Shown: positions 31,799 to 39,619, numbered from the stretch's first letter. The stretch is 64,000 bases of DNA from Sphingobacterium mizutaii (GCF_900187125.1 NZ_LT906468.1:2976001-3040000); one strand, 5' to 3'. Program-made: numbers and translations. Notes: generated by a model not told the origin, from the sequence alone.

Positions 31799-31911
31799 TA
31801 GGTTATTATTTCCAAGTATTTAGGGATTTTTCCATCTCAACAGTATTAATATGTTTGTATTTGATATCGATATATTCCATATTTTAAGTACATTCGTTTA
31901 GCACTGTTGTA

Positions 31912-31968
31912 CAAATATACTAACGTTTTTTGTAAGTAAAAACAATTTACTTACATATTTTGTAAGTA
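31912..31968 (-). promoter_or_regulatory. Leftward early promoter with repressor operator
   Basis: TATATTTG (31919 down to 31912, minus strand) is a perfect TAnnTTTG -7 box. Behind it is a perfect 9-bp inverted repeat GTAAGTAAA/TTTACTTAC (31932-31940 and 31946-31954) with a 5-base spacer, plus a third half-site GTAAGTA at 31962-31968. The palindrome covers the place of the -33 region, so a bound repressor would block the lytic operon. The other side controls the rightward gene at 31999. Confidence 0.75.
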
Positions 31969-31998
31969 TTTGATTTTCAAACAGAAATTTTTAATTGA

Positions 31999-32463
31999 AT
32001 GGATAAACGAGATGAGTTATTGAAATTTTTATTGGAGAAAAGGGATAATAAATTTATCACAACCAAAATTCATGCTTGTAAAGAATTGTTTAAAGAGAAT
32101 AATTCACATTGCTATGAAACGGTCCAATTCCTAATAAAGAATGGTTATATAACGAATCCAGGAAAAGGGACTTCAATAAAACTTACAATGACGGGAAAGG
32201 CATTTATTGAAAGTGGTGGATATGAAGGAGAAATTCAAAGAAAAATACAGGATGAAATAAATAAAAAAGAAAGTATTAAATCAAAAGAGGAATACGAAAA
32301 GACCGAGAAAGAGATAGACCGGCAAATTACTATATTAGAAGGTAAAAAAAATAGAAGAGCACAGTACAAAATAGCTATTTTAACATTCCTTTTAGGACTC
32401 TTTTCGGGGTTAATTCTTGGAAATTTTGATCGAATTTGGAATTGGATAAAGAATCTATTTTAG
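31999..32463 (+). CDS. Winged-helix protein with C-terminal membrane anchor
   Basis: A 154-residue protein. Residues 1-75 look like a winged helix (LLKFLLEKRDNKFITTKIHACKELFKENNSHCYETVQFLIKNGYITNPGKGTSIKLTMTGKAFIE), residues 78-125 a charged coiled coil, and residues 127-145 a TM helix (IAILTFLLGLFSGLILGNF). It sits between the two operator regions, so it is probably repressor-controlled. A DNA-binding domain tied to the membrane is unusual; it might act in exclusion or as a sensor. No precise family recognised. Confidence 0.6.
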   Translation: MDKRDELLKFLLEKRDNKFITTKIHACKELFKENNSHCYETVQFLIKNGYITNPGKGTSIKLTMTGKAFIESGGYEGEIQRKIQDEINKKESIKSKEEYEKTEKEIDRQITILEGKKNRRAQYKIAILTFLLGLFSGLILGNFDRIWNWIKNLF

Positions 32464-32632
32464 ATTCAACGTTTTCAATTCTTTCTAGTTTTTTATTAAT
32501 TATTGAGATGTGAATTAGAATCCAAATTGTAAATGAAAAAAGACAACAACATATAAGCACAAAAACAAGATGTACACGTGTGAGATCTTTTTGCAAGACA
32601 ATAAACAATGAGTCTTCACTATTACTTTTCAT
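32375..32632 (-). CDS. Possible small membrane protein, antisense overlap
   Basis: An 85-residue frame (91 from the ATG at 32650) starting MKSNSEDSLFIVLQKDLTRVHLVFVLICCCLFSFTIWILIHISI. It has one strong TM helix and a coiled-coil tail. It overlaps the end of the 31999-32463 gene by 89 bases on the other strand, which lowers confidence, but the non-overlapping part encodes a well-formed TM helix. It would be the only minus-strand gene in the immunity region. Confidence 0.35.
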   Translation of the reverse strand: MKSNSEDSLFIVLQKDLTRVHLVFVLICCCLFSFTIWILIHISIINKKLERIENVESKIDSLSNSKFDQNFQELTPKRVLKGMLK

Positions 32633-32674
32633 CCGTAAAAAAATAGACATAAAATAAAATTTGAATCATAAAAA

Positions 32675-32697
32675 TACTAACATTTTTTGAAAGTAAA
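32675..32697. promoter_or_regulatory. Second operator copy before repressor gene
   Basis: These 23 bases differ at only two positions from 31918-31940 at the early promoter (shared TACTAAC, TTTTTTG and AAGTAAA blocks). The copy lies 3-25 bases before the repressor start, so the repressor probably controls its own gene through it. Confidence 0.6.
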
Positions 32698-32699
32698 CA

Positions 32700-33356
32700 A
32701 TGGTTATTGGAAAATTAAATAGAAAAATTGATGCTTTTTTCACTGAACATGGCATTAGCTCATATAAAGTATCAAAAGAATCGGGACTTTCTGAACCAAC
32801 AATAAATAGGTATAGAAAAGGAGAATCTAATCCAACAGACAAAAATTTATCTAAATTACTTAAAGCTTTTCCAGATTTGGAAAATTATATATTAAATGAT
32901 TATGAAAGAGAATTAAAAATTACAAACCAAACTAACCAAATACCAATGTATAATTTACCAGCAGCTGCTGGAGAAGTTGAAGTATATAGTAATCCAGAGG
33001 ATGTAAAGATTATTGGTTACCTAAACATTCCAGGAGCTCACAAAGAATCAATTGCAATACCTGCTTATGGCCATAGTATGTATCCAACTATTGCCAACGG
33101 AGATTGGGCGGTTAGCAGGCCAATTTCTGATCCAACTGAAATAGTTTGGGGAGAAGTATATTATATTGAATGGTCTGACTATAAAATGTATAAAAGACTA
33201 TTAGCGTCAGATAATTTAGATGAAGTTATTTTATGGTCCGATAATCAGTTGGACAAAATCGGAGATCGTCCAAAATATGCTGCATTATCAATAAAAAAAG
33301 AAAAGATCCGTAAACTAAGATTAGTAACTGAAATACTTAAAAAACCAAACTATTAA
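32700..33356 (+). CDS. Prophage CI-like repressor with S24 peptidase domain
   Basis: A 218-residue repressor. The N-terminal XRE helix-turn-helix (YKVSKESGLSEPTINRYRKGESNPT, about 22-46) binds DNA; A90-G91 in LPAAAGEVEV is the expected self-cleavage site; GHSMYPTIANGDW (124-136) gives the catalytic Ser126 and YKMYKRL (161-167) the catalytic Lys165. It would hold the lysogenic state and be cut on RecA activation during DNA damage. Operators are visible before its own gene and at the leftward promoter. All catalytic residues look intact. Confidence 0.93.
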   Translation: MVIGKLNRKIDAFFTEHGISSYKVSKESGLSEPTINRYRKGESNPTDKNLSKLLKAFPDLENYILNDYERELKITNQTNQIPMYNLPAAAGEVEVYSNPEDVKIIGYLNIPGAHKESIAIPAYGHSMYPTIANGDWAVSRPISDPTEIVWGEVYYIEWSDYKMYKRLLASDNLDEVILWSDNQLDKIGDRPKYAALSIKKEKIRKLRLVTEILKKPNY

Positions 33357-33360
33357 TATA

Positions 33361-33960
33361 ATGAATACTTTATCTTATTTATTTTTAGCATTAAATATTT
33401 ATGGTTTTGGATTTTCAGAAATTCAAAATTCAGGTCCAAACATTGTTAATATTGAGTTAATAAATACGGACACACTTTCATATGATAATGGGGAATTTTA
33501 TTCTGTTATAGAGATTCCAAATAAATCTAAGGATGAGCTTTTTAAAAAAAGTAAAGAATGGATTTACAGAACTTATAAAAGTGGTGATGCCGTAATAGAT
33601 ATTGCAGATGCAGAAACAAGCAAAATTAACGCACAAGGAATTACTCAAAGTGTAATTTATAAAAACACATTAGCGAAAGTAGATGGGGGAAAATTCAAAT
33701 ACTACCTAACAATATTTGCTAAAGATGGAAAAGTTAAAATATTGTTTGATAATATAACCCATTTAAAAGGTGGAATGGTGCAAATGTCAGACGGCTCAAG
33801 ATTTACAGATGATTTTCCTTCTACCTGGGGAAAAATGGGCAAATCTCAATCTGCAAAGCAATGGCCATTAATGAAAAAACAAGCTGCTGTAGAATTCAAT
33901 TTAATTTTAAAGTCTTTTGAAGACTTTCTAACAAAAGAAGATAAACATTCAGATTTCTAA
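33361..33960 (+). CDS. DUF4468-like exported protein
   Basis: A 199-residue protein with a hydrophobic start (MNTLSYLFLALNIYGFGFSE) that may be a signal peptide. The following domain, with the SKDELFKKSKEWIYRTYKSGDAVIDIADAET and FKYYLTIFAKDGKVKILFDNITH pattern, is that of DUF4468/TBP-like-fold proteins of Bacteroidota. Four bases after the repressor stop, so it is expressed in the lysogen. A surface or envelope role in the lysogen (for example exclusion of other phages) is plausible; nothing proves it. Confidence 0.65.
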   Translation: MNTLSYLFLALNIYGFGFSEIQNSGPNIVNIELINTDTLSYDNGEFYSVIEIPNKSKDELFKKSKEWIYRTYKSGDAVIDIADAETSKINAQGITQSVIYKNTLAKVDGGKFKYYLTIFAKDGKVKILFDNITHLKGGMVQMSDGSRFTDDFPSTWGKMGKSQSAKQWPLMKKQAAVEFNLILKSFEDFLTKEDKHSDF

Positions 33961-33966
33961 TTATCA

Positions 33967-34749
33967 ATGGAAAATAACGAATTTGAATTTACTCCTTGGC
34001 AAGAAATTGCAGAAAGATTAATCGACAATTATCTAACGCTAATTGATCTGAACATTCGTTATTTCAAAGATTTTGAATACAGTTTTATAGGGTATACAAA
34101 TGAAAAGCTTGCTGCAATGTTGGAGCATCGCGCAAAATTTGATTTTAATATCGATGAAACTATTGATGAAATAAAAAGGTTAGCTAGAACGCATCGGTCA
34201 AGTATTATATATGATCACATTAGCCTTTATATATATTTTGCAAAAACAACAGCTGAAACTACTGGAGGACTTTACCTGATTGAGCCCTACATGGGAGAAA
34301 AGGAGATCGGGGATTTATTTGAGACTAGAAAAGAGAAAGAAGAAGAACTTCTGGACCATATAAATGATTTTAAAGAATTTGTTTGGACTCATTGGGATCC
34401 AAACAACGGAATTAGATACAGAATGAGAACAAACGAAATTTTTAAAAAAGTAAGAGAAGAATCTGGCTTATCTCAGGTTCAAATTGCTGAATTAGTAGAA
34501 GCTACTCAAGGAACGATTTCTAATATTGAAAAATCGTTTATGGCCAACCCTACTTATGATATTTTAAAAGGATATATAACTAAAGTGGGTGCCAATCCTA
34601 TTTTCTTATTCGGCATAGATACCTCTGCCCCTCCTATTATTCATCCATCCATTCAAAAGGAACGTTTAGCGGGTAAAAAAGAGGACAAAGTAAAAAATGA
34701 GTTGATTAAAGAACTGGAAGGAACTATAAAGAAACTTAAAAGTTTGTAA
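33967..34749 (+). CDS. XRE-type HTH protein with N-terminal helical domain
   Basis: A 260-residue protein. The first 145 residues are helical and acidic with no known family; residues about 158-210 form an XRE helix-turn-helix (IFKKVREESGLSQVQIAELVEATQGTISNIEKSFMANPTYDILKGYITKVGA), and a basic tail follows. The layout recalls HigA-like antitoxins, and the following 89-residue gene (stop and start 1 base apart) could be a partner. It lies in the lysogenic operon. Confidence 0.6.
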   Translation: MENNEFEFTPWQEIAERLIDNYLTLIDLNIRYFKDFEYSFIGYTNEKLAAMLEHRAKFDFNIDETIDEIKRLARTHRSSIIYDHISLYIYFAKTTAETTGGLYLIEPYMGEKEIGDLFETRKEKEEELLDHINDFKEFVWTHWDPNNGIRYRMRTNEIFKKVREESGLSQVQIAELVEATQGTISNIEKSFMANPTYDILKGYITKVGANPIFLFGIDTSAPPIIHPSIQKERLAGKKEDKVKNELIKELEGTIKKLKSL

Positions 34750-34750
34750 T

Positions 34751-35020
34751 ATGGCTGAGAAAATTAGACTTAAAACAATCAATAATAAACAATACTACTA
34801 CACTTTAGTTGCGTTAAATCCCGGAGAAATGGAGATTGGAGAATGTAATATGGAATACTTTGATAAAAATCAAATTCATTTAGAGGATGGGGACTACCCC
34901 GAAGAGTGGTTTGAACAAGTAATTCTCGCTGCACATATTGTACCTCCAGGTGAGCCCATTCCTATTACACATTATAGAGGAATGCAGTTAAAAAAAGAAT
35001 ATAGGAAATATAAAAAATAG
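34751..35020 (+). CDS. Small unknown protein, partner of HTH gene
   Basis: An 89-residue protein (MAEKIRLKTINNKQYYYTLVALNPGEMEIGECNMEYFDKNQIHLEDGDYPEEWF...), starting 1 base after the HTH gene's stop. It ends with a basic tail (KKEYRKYKK). No family recognised. The pairing with an HTH protein suggests a two-gene module of regulator and small effector. Confidence 0.5.
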   Translation: MAEKIRLKTINNKQYYYTLVALNPGEMEIGECNMEYFDKNQIHLEDGDYPEEWFEQVILAAHIVPPGEPIPITHYRGMQLKKEYRKYKK

Positions 35021-35059
35021 TTAAATTATAATCGAATTTTAAACCAATTACCTAAATTT

Positions 35060-35362
35060 ATGTTAAATATTAAGAATCAATCACCACCAAACGATATGGG
35101 AAAAAGTTTTTACATAACAATTTATAATCTTTTAAAGGAGATTAAGGATTCTTATGCGAATACTTTCTATAGAATAATGAATCCTGGGGAAGAACCTCTT
35201 AATGAAGACGAAAGACTATTACTCACTAACCCTGAGGATAGAGAAAAATATATTAAGGCATTAGAAAACTTGAAGAAGGCTAGAGAGGATGGAAAAATTC
35301 AGCCTAAAGAAACAATTATCCTTTCTAATGGTGAAAGCGTAACAATAACGACAGCTTCCTAA
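35060..35362 (+). CDS. Unknown protein of lysogenic operon
   Basis: A 100-residue protein, or 88 if the second ATG (MGKSFYITIY, 35096) is used. It is helical in the middle (YNLLKEIKDSYANTFYRIMN and DREKYIKALENLKKAREDGK) with a beta end (TIILSNGESVTITTAS). No family recognised. It lies 39 bases after the previous gene and 12 before the next, so it is part of the same rightward operon. Confidence 0.5.
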   Translation: MLNIKNQSPPNDMGKSFYITIYNLLKEIKDSYANTFYRIMNPGEEPLNEDERLLLTNPEDREKYIKALENLKKAREDGKIQPKETIILSNGESVTITTAS

Positions 35363-35374
35363 TTTAATTTTTCG

Positions 35375-36460
35375 ATGGATTTTGGACTTACTCTATTTGG
35401 GGTTATGTGTGTCATTACACTGATCCTTCCAGGATTATTGTTTAAAAGATTTTATTATCAAGGCAAATTTTCAAAGCAATTTTACGAAGGTTTATTCACC
35501 GATAGATTGTTAACATATATTCTATGGGGATTAACAATACAATTAATAACAATTGTAAGTTATTGTTGGTTTTTCGAGATAAAAGCTAAGGATATTTATG
35601 AAGAAATAAACACCTTTTATAATAATTTTTCAAATGAAAAAATTCCTGAATTCAAGTTTAGCTATATCCGACACATGTTACTCTATTTGTTTGCTACCAC
35701 TTTGACAGCATTAGCTTTGGGGTTGGGATTACATTTATTAGTAAGATTTTTGAAAATTGACATAAAAACTTCAGTTTTCAGATTTTCTAACAATTGGCAT
35801 TATTATTTCAGTGGCGAGTCTTTAGATTTTAGAGAATTTAAAAATGCCCTACAATTTCAAAATATTAAAGTAATTTCCACAGAAGTTGATATTGTCGTTA
35901 AAAATGATGATGGTCGATCAAACATGTTTAGTGGAACTTTAACTCAATATTCATTAGCAAGGAATGGAGATCTACAAACAATTTATATAACTCAAGCAAA
36001 GCGATTTTCAAAAAGCACTCCTAGCGGTTACTTAAAACCAATTCCAGGGGATTGTTTTATAATTCCATACAATAATATATTAAATATTAATGTACGATAT
36101 AACATTGCAATAAACCCAAACAAAAGAATTATTAAAATAATTCTTTTGGGCACATTTACCGCTTTAACCATTCTTTCTGTATTTTTTGCAATTATATATC
36201 CTTGGTTTGTTGCACCAACTTTTTGGAAAAAGTTAATCTCATGCGTAGTATTTTTAATTTCTTGGTTTAATGCTATGGGTATTATGCTTTCGATAACTGC
36301 TAATGATAGAAAAGATGCACCAATAAAAAATTGGATAGGAATTACAGCTGCATTAATTTTTGTAATATTTTTAGTTTTGTTGGGACTAGTAATTATAGGA
36401 AAAACAAATTGGACAGATATATTTGAAACCATGAAATTATGGAATCATTTTAGCAATTAG
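35375..36460 (+). CDS. Multi-pass membrane protein near attachment site
   Basis: A 361-residue protein with TM helices at about 3-22, 46-66, 102-125, 247-270, 282-303 and 316-338, and a soluble middle part (about 130-240) with beta character, resembling DUF6338-like membrane proteins in layout. It is the last prophage gene before the attachment site. Membrane proteins at this place in lysogenic operons often act in superinfection exclusion; this is inference only. Confidence 0.6.
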   Translation: MDFGLTLFGVMCVITLILPGLLFKRFYYQGKFSKQFYEGLFTDRLLTYILWGLTIQLITIVSYCWFFEIKAKDIYEEINTFYNNFSNEKIPEFKFSYIRHMLLYLFATTLTALALGLGLHLLVRFLKIDIKTSVFRFSNNWHYYFSGESLDFREFKNALQFQNIKVISTEVDIVVKNDDGRSNMFSGTLTQYSLARNGDLQTIYITQAKRFSKSTPSGYLKPIPGDCFIIPYNNILNINVRYNIAINPNKRIIKIILLGTFTALTILSVFFAIIYPWFVAPTFWKKLISCVVFLISWFNAMGIMLSITANDRKDAPIKNWIGITAALIFVIFLVLLGLVIIGKTNWTDIFETMKLWNHFSN

Positions 36461-36560
36461 CACAAAAAACAGCACCAAAAACACTAATTAAAACCCGCTG
36501 TTTTCTACTACTAACCTACGTTTAAACGATATAAACCGACAATGGCAAAGAAACGTCAAA

Positions 36561-36582
36561 TTCGAATCCCGCCCTCTCCGCA
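36561..36582 (+). other. attR: Prophage attachment site: 3' end of tRNA-Ser
   Basis: The sequence is exactly what a tRNA 3' end needs: T-loop TTCGAAT, five T-stem bases CCCGC, seven acceptor bases CCTCTCC and discriminator G, then CA. The discriminator and the acceptor sequence fit tRNA-Ser. The bases before it (CAAA) cannot pair as T-stem and no other tRNA part is present, so the intact tRNA must lie at the left end of the prophage, outside the window. A terminator follows 10 bases later. Confidence 0.8.
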
Positions 36583-36592
36583 AAGATATCTC

Positions 36593-36622
36593 AAAACCCT
36601 TCAATGTAAATTGAAGGGTTTT
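36593..36622 (+). terminator. Terminator of the interrupted tRNA unit
   Basis: A perfect 13-bp stem (AAAACCCTTCAAT and complement) with a GTAA loop, followed by TATTTTTTA. It is just after the tRNA 3' end, so it was probably the tRNA's own terminator. Confidence 0.8.
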
Positions 36623-36680
36623 ATTTTTTACATCAAATTGCCAAACTTGTTTGAAGCAATTTGATGTAAAAAATAAAACC
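36617..36680. repeat. 25-bp perfect inverted repeat beside attachment site
   Basis: Arms 36617-36641 and 36656-36680 are exact complements (start GGTTTTATTTTTTACATC). The 14-base middle holds a further CAAAC/GTTTG pair, so almost the whole 64 bases can fold as one hairpin. The left arm shares its first bases with the terminator. It is too long for an ordinary terminator. Confidence 0.7.
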
Positions 36681-36967
36681 AGCGAGTGAAACGAGCGAAG
36701 GTTTTGATACTATCTTTTAGCCTCCCCCTAAGGGATCGCCGAAGGCAATCCCGCACTCTCTCGAATAAATTGATGTAAACAGATGGAAATCCCTTGAATG
36801 CTAAAATAAAGCTCGATGTTCGCTGCAAGAATTGCTGTGTTTGCTAAAGAAAACCTTAATTTCCACTGAAAGAATGTCAACCTACTCTTCCCCCCCATTT
36901 CTTGCCCTATGACAAGCCAATTCCCTCCTCCCTTACTTATCTTTGATTTATCATATCCCCCACAACC
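36681..36967. other. Non-coding gap with degenerate tRNA-Ser-like scrap
   Basis: No convincing gene. It starts with AGCGAGTGAAACGAGCGAAGG, a short GAGCGA-type repeat. At 36747-36761 lies AATCCCGCACTCTC, 14 of 15 bases as in the attachment core, perhaps an older integration scar. A TATCTTTG (-7 type) box at 36938-36945 may start the next gene 30 bases upstream. Confidence 0.45.
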
Positions 36968-37519
36968 ATGAGAAAAATAATCGCCGCCTTCAACATGACC
37001 ATCGATGGTAATTGCGACCATACCATCCCTAATCCCGATGCAGATATCCACGATCATTATAGCCATCTCATTGAAAATGCAGAAGCCCTTCTCTATGGAA
37101 GGATTACCTTCGAACTGATGAAGTATTGGCAAACCTTACTGACCCATCCTTCTGATAATAAATCCCACAATGATTTTGCTATCGCAATCGACAAAACTCC
37201 TAAAATAGTTTTCTCAAGAACAATGAAATCAACTGGCTGGGATTCCGCACAATTGTCCGATAAATCATTACCCGAAATGATCAAAGAATTAAAAAACGGA
37301 GAAGGGAAAGATATCTTAATCTGCAGCAGGAGCTTAATTATCCAATTACTGAATGAAAACCTTATCGACGAGTTTCAGCTATGCATTCACCCCATTATCG
37401 CGGGCCCAGGACTAATGTTATTTGATAAAATAGAGAAAAGAATCGATTTAACCCTCAGTCACACAAAAACCTTCAAGTCCGGTGCTGTAATCCATTATTA
37501 CATCCCAATCCGGAACTAA
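36968..37519 (+). CDS. Dihydrofolate reductase/RibD-C-like protein
   Basis: A 183-residue protein of the RibD C-terminal/DHFR-like family: MRKIIAAFNMTIDG at the start, LLYGRITFELMKYW (about 41-54), VFSRTMKSTGWDSAQL (80-95), ILICSRSLIIQLLNENLIDEFQLCIHPIIAGPG (about 116-148) and the SGAVIHYYI end. Such proteins bind NADPH and reduce unknown substrates. The DHFR active-site carboxylate is not obvious. First host gene after the prophage. Confidence 0.85.
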   Translation: MRKIIAAFNMTIDGNCDHTIPNPDADIHDHYSHLIENAEALLYGRITFELMKYWQTLLTHPSDNKSHNDFAIAIDKTPKIVFSRTMKSTGWDSAQLSDKSLPEMIKELKNGEGKDILICSRSLIIQLLNENLIDEFQLCIHPIIAGPGLMLFDKIEKRIDLTLSHTKTFKSGAVIHYYIPIRN

Positions 37520-37534
37520 GATTACCCACAGAAG

Positions 37535-37927
37535 CTATTTAGGTTCATGTTGATAACAATATCCATTGACATTTCTTGTCATATGCTTACAACGTGTACC
37601 TTTTTTAGTGGTCCCACTGCATTGGACAGACCTAGGAACTGCTCCTTGTGCTTCTCCTGGTTTTATTCCCAAACCACTTTGGGCCGACCCTACAAAACCT
37701 CTTGCCTTCGTTTGCCCAGGATTACATTGAGAACAGGCGCTAAGGCCCATTTTCCTCGCTTCAGAAATAGACAATCCTTTGGAAACATTTTTGACATGAT
37801 GACAGGTTGCAGTATGATATCTTGTACCAGACGGAGTCTTGTAAACGGTCTGCGCAGACAGACAGTAAGTAGACAGCAGAAAAAATATACTGATTAGATA
37901 TCTCAAGGTTACAATTAGTTTATACAA
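37535..37927 (-). CDS. Secreted DUF5763-type protein
   Basis: A 130-residue protein with a signal peptide (ISIFFLLSTYCLSAQ, cut after AQ). The mature part has YHTATCHHVKNVSKG...CSQCNPG, a small Cys/His motif like those of Ada-type metal sites, and a C-terminal QCSGTTKKGTRCKHMTRNVNGYCYQHE of the DUF5763 kind. Probably metal- or zinc-binding in the periplasm or outside; function unknown. Confidence 0.75.
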   Translation of the reverse strand: MYKLIVTLRYLISIFFLLSTYCLSAQTVYKTPSGTRYHTATCHHVKNVSKGLSISEARKMGLSACSQCNPGQTKARGFVGSAQSGLGIKPGEAQGAVPRSVQCSGTTKKGTRCKHMTRNVNGYCYQHEPK

Positions 37928-38310
37928 AGGTAATATTTGCTTTCAATAAAACCCTATTAATGAGATATACCATTGAATGAATCCAAAAGTTACAAGCAGT
38001 TTTCCTTCTTTTCCCATGAAGTTAACAAGAGGAGAAAAAATTTGGTAAAATTCACTGGAAGCTGATGACAGTATGTAATGTCGCTAATGAAATATAATTG
38101 GCTTTAGAAATTATAGATATATTACCTTTTCGGGGTTATATTTTTCTTGCTAAAATGGCATGTTAGCAAGAAATTAATGCAAAAAATACATGACTGTTTT
38201 AAGAATGACACAAAAAGGTTTAGGAAAACATTTCACCCCTACTATGGGTTATCCTTTCAACGGTTGATATTCCAGTATAGATCACAACAATTGTTACCCC
38301 CACCCTTTAA
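37928..38310. other. Non-coding gap, 383 bases
   Basis: AT-rich, with no ORF that looks genuine; a plus-strand frame at 38147 runs into the opposite gene and is a shadow. I see no clear RNA gene, repeat or strong hairpin. Confidence 0.6.
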
Positions 38311-39405
38311 CTATGGCGCCTCCTCAACAATGATCTTTTCAACGCTAATTTCATTATTCCAACCAGCATCAATTGGTAGCTCTTTTCCATCCATCCAATA
38401 CGTATCATAATGATTGCCAGATTCTGGAGAATAGGCTCCTAAAAACACATGGCCATTCTTCACAAATAAATCATCGAGAATTTTATTCTTTTTGATTTCT
38501 TGATGGACCTTCCCATTTTTCCAAACAGTGATCTCTCCTTGATCATCCAAACTGAAACTTGCAGCAATATAGGTATTGTCTCCTTCGACAAAGAACTTGA
38601 CACCGCTGATGGTTCCTATCTCTCTATCTGATTTTAACTTGATGGACTGGAAGAGTTTATTGTTTTTATAAATTAAAAAGGCTGGTAAATCTGTCCCTTT
38701 GTTAGAGTTTATGGTGGTAAACAAATAGATATCCTGCTGATTAAAAGCTATATCTGATATGAGTTCAGGAGATTTTCGTTCTGTAAATATTTTACCGTTT
38801 TTCCAAACAATGGAATTGCTGCTCCTTTGAATGACATAAACATCATCATTTATTCCAGTTAGCTTATCGATTATTGGTTTTTTCCCATCTTTCTTTTCCA
38901 GATCAAATAGTTTCCCATTTTTCAGGATATCGATAGAAGTTACCATTCCGTTGCTATAATCAGTACGTTTTACATATATATCCTTGCTATTCGTAACATA
39001 AATCAGGTTACCGGTCGCAAAAAGATTTTCTATGACATGCTTTTTCCCGTTTAACCAATAAACAGGGGTACGTGAGGTTACGTTTTCTCCAACTTTACCC
39101 TCAAATCCAACAGCATAATAATCTTTTCCTTTTAAAAAGGCATTCAACACTTTCCCACCATTCTCAGCACCTTCTAAATTGTTTACTTTTCCGTTATACC
39201 AATACACCGGCCTTGAACCCAATGCATCCCCTTCTTTATTGGTACTGCCAAACATATAAATCTTTAAGCCGTCGTATGCAGGATCATAAGTTTCCGGAGA
39301 TTCACTTCCGTCATCCTTTTTGTCCTTTTTGCAAGAACTAAAAGTTAACAGAAAGGTACTGAACAAGATTAATAGGGAATAAAATGTGAAACTTTGTCTT
39401 TTCAT
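38311..39405 (-). CDS. Lipoprotein, beta-propeller-like
   Basis: A 364-residue protein with a lipoprotein signal (LLTFSSC, Cys at about 25, followed by KKDKKDD). The rest contains repeated short units with WKNGK/YWLNGK/YKNNK motifs every 40-50 residues (for example VYWYNGKVNNL, IVWKNGKIF, TVWKNGKVH, YWMDGKELP), a pattern of a six- or seven-blade propeller. Probably exported to the outer membrane; role unknown. Confidence 0.75.
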   Translation of the reverse strand: MKRQSFTFYSLLILFSTFLLTFSSCKKDKKDDGSESPETYDPAYDGLKIYMFGSTNKEGDALGSRPVYWYNGKVNNLEGAENGGKVLNAFLKGKDYYAVGFEGKVGENVTSRTPVYWLNGKKHVIENLFATGNLIYVTNSKDIYVKRTDYSNGMVTSIDILKNGKLFDLEKKDGKKPIIDKLTGINDDVYVIQRSSNSIVWKNGKIFTERKSPELISDIAFNQQDIYLFTTINSNKGTDLPAFLIYKNNKLFQSIKLKSDREIGTISGVKFFVEGDNTYIAASFSLDDQGEITVWKNGKVHQEIKKNKILDDLFVKNGHVFLGAYSPESGNHYDTYWMDGKELPIDAGWNNEISVEKIIVEEAP

Positions 39406-39539
39406 AGTGTGAGCATCAATTATCGGAAAGAATTAACCTGAATTAAAAATCCCTCCATTAATTATTCTAATGAACACAAATATGCTGAGTATTAATTAAA
39501 ATTAGCAAAACCTGTTTTGCGTAATTATATAAATTAACA

Positions 39540-39591
39540 AGTTAAGTGAACCTAAATCGAAATTTTACCTTCGGTTTAGGATCACTTAACT
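39540..39591. terminator. Terminator hairpin after DUF4407 operon
   Basis: A 22-bp imperfect stem (39540-39561 with 39570-39591, two mismatches) with an 8-base loop, 29 bases after the DUF4407 stop (minus strand). Confidence 0.7.
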
Positions 39592-39619
39592 CTGAAAAAG
39601 CAGCTTGGGATGCGCTTAT

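Larger units (their letters stand above)
1..36582. mobile_element. Temperate prophage (right part; left end outside window)
   Basis: The stretch holds a full head-morphogenesis block (terminase, portal, MuF-like, scaffold, capsid), phage recombination and replication genes, an S24 repressor with operators and, at its right edge, the 3' end of a tRNA-Ser without the rest of the tRNA, as expected for an attachment site. Lytic genes run leftward; the lysogenic operon runs rightward to the attachment site. No integrase or lysis gene is seen, so these must lie left of position 1. The tail chaperone and tape-measure start indicate a long-tailed phage. The head genes appear intact, so induction is plausible (inference). 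Confidence 0.93.

Noticed and set aside
36540..36582. Complete tRNA-Ser gene at the prophage end
   Set aside because: Only the T-loop, the 3' T-stem and the acceptor strand are present; no anticodon or D arm fits the preceding bases.
36728..37132. 134-residue minus-strand ORF across the host boundary
   Set aside because: It overlaps the DHFR-like gene in antisense and non-coding repeats; no protein-like features.
38147..38410. 87-residue plus-strand ORF
   Set aside because: It starts in non-coding DNA and ends antisense to the conserved part of the lipoprotein gene.
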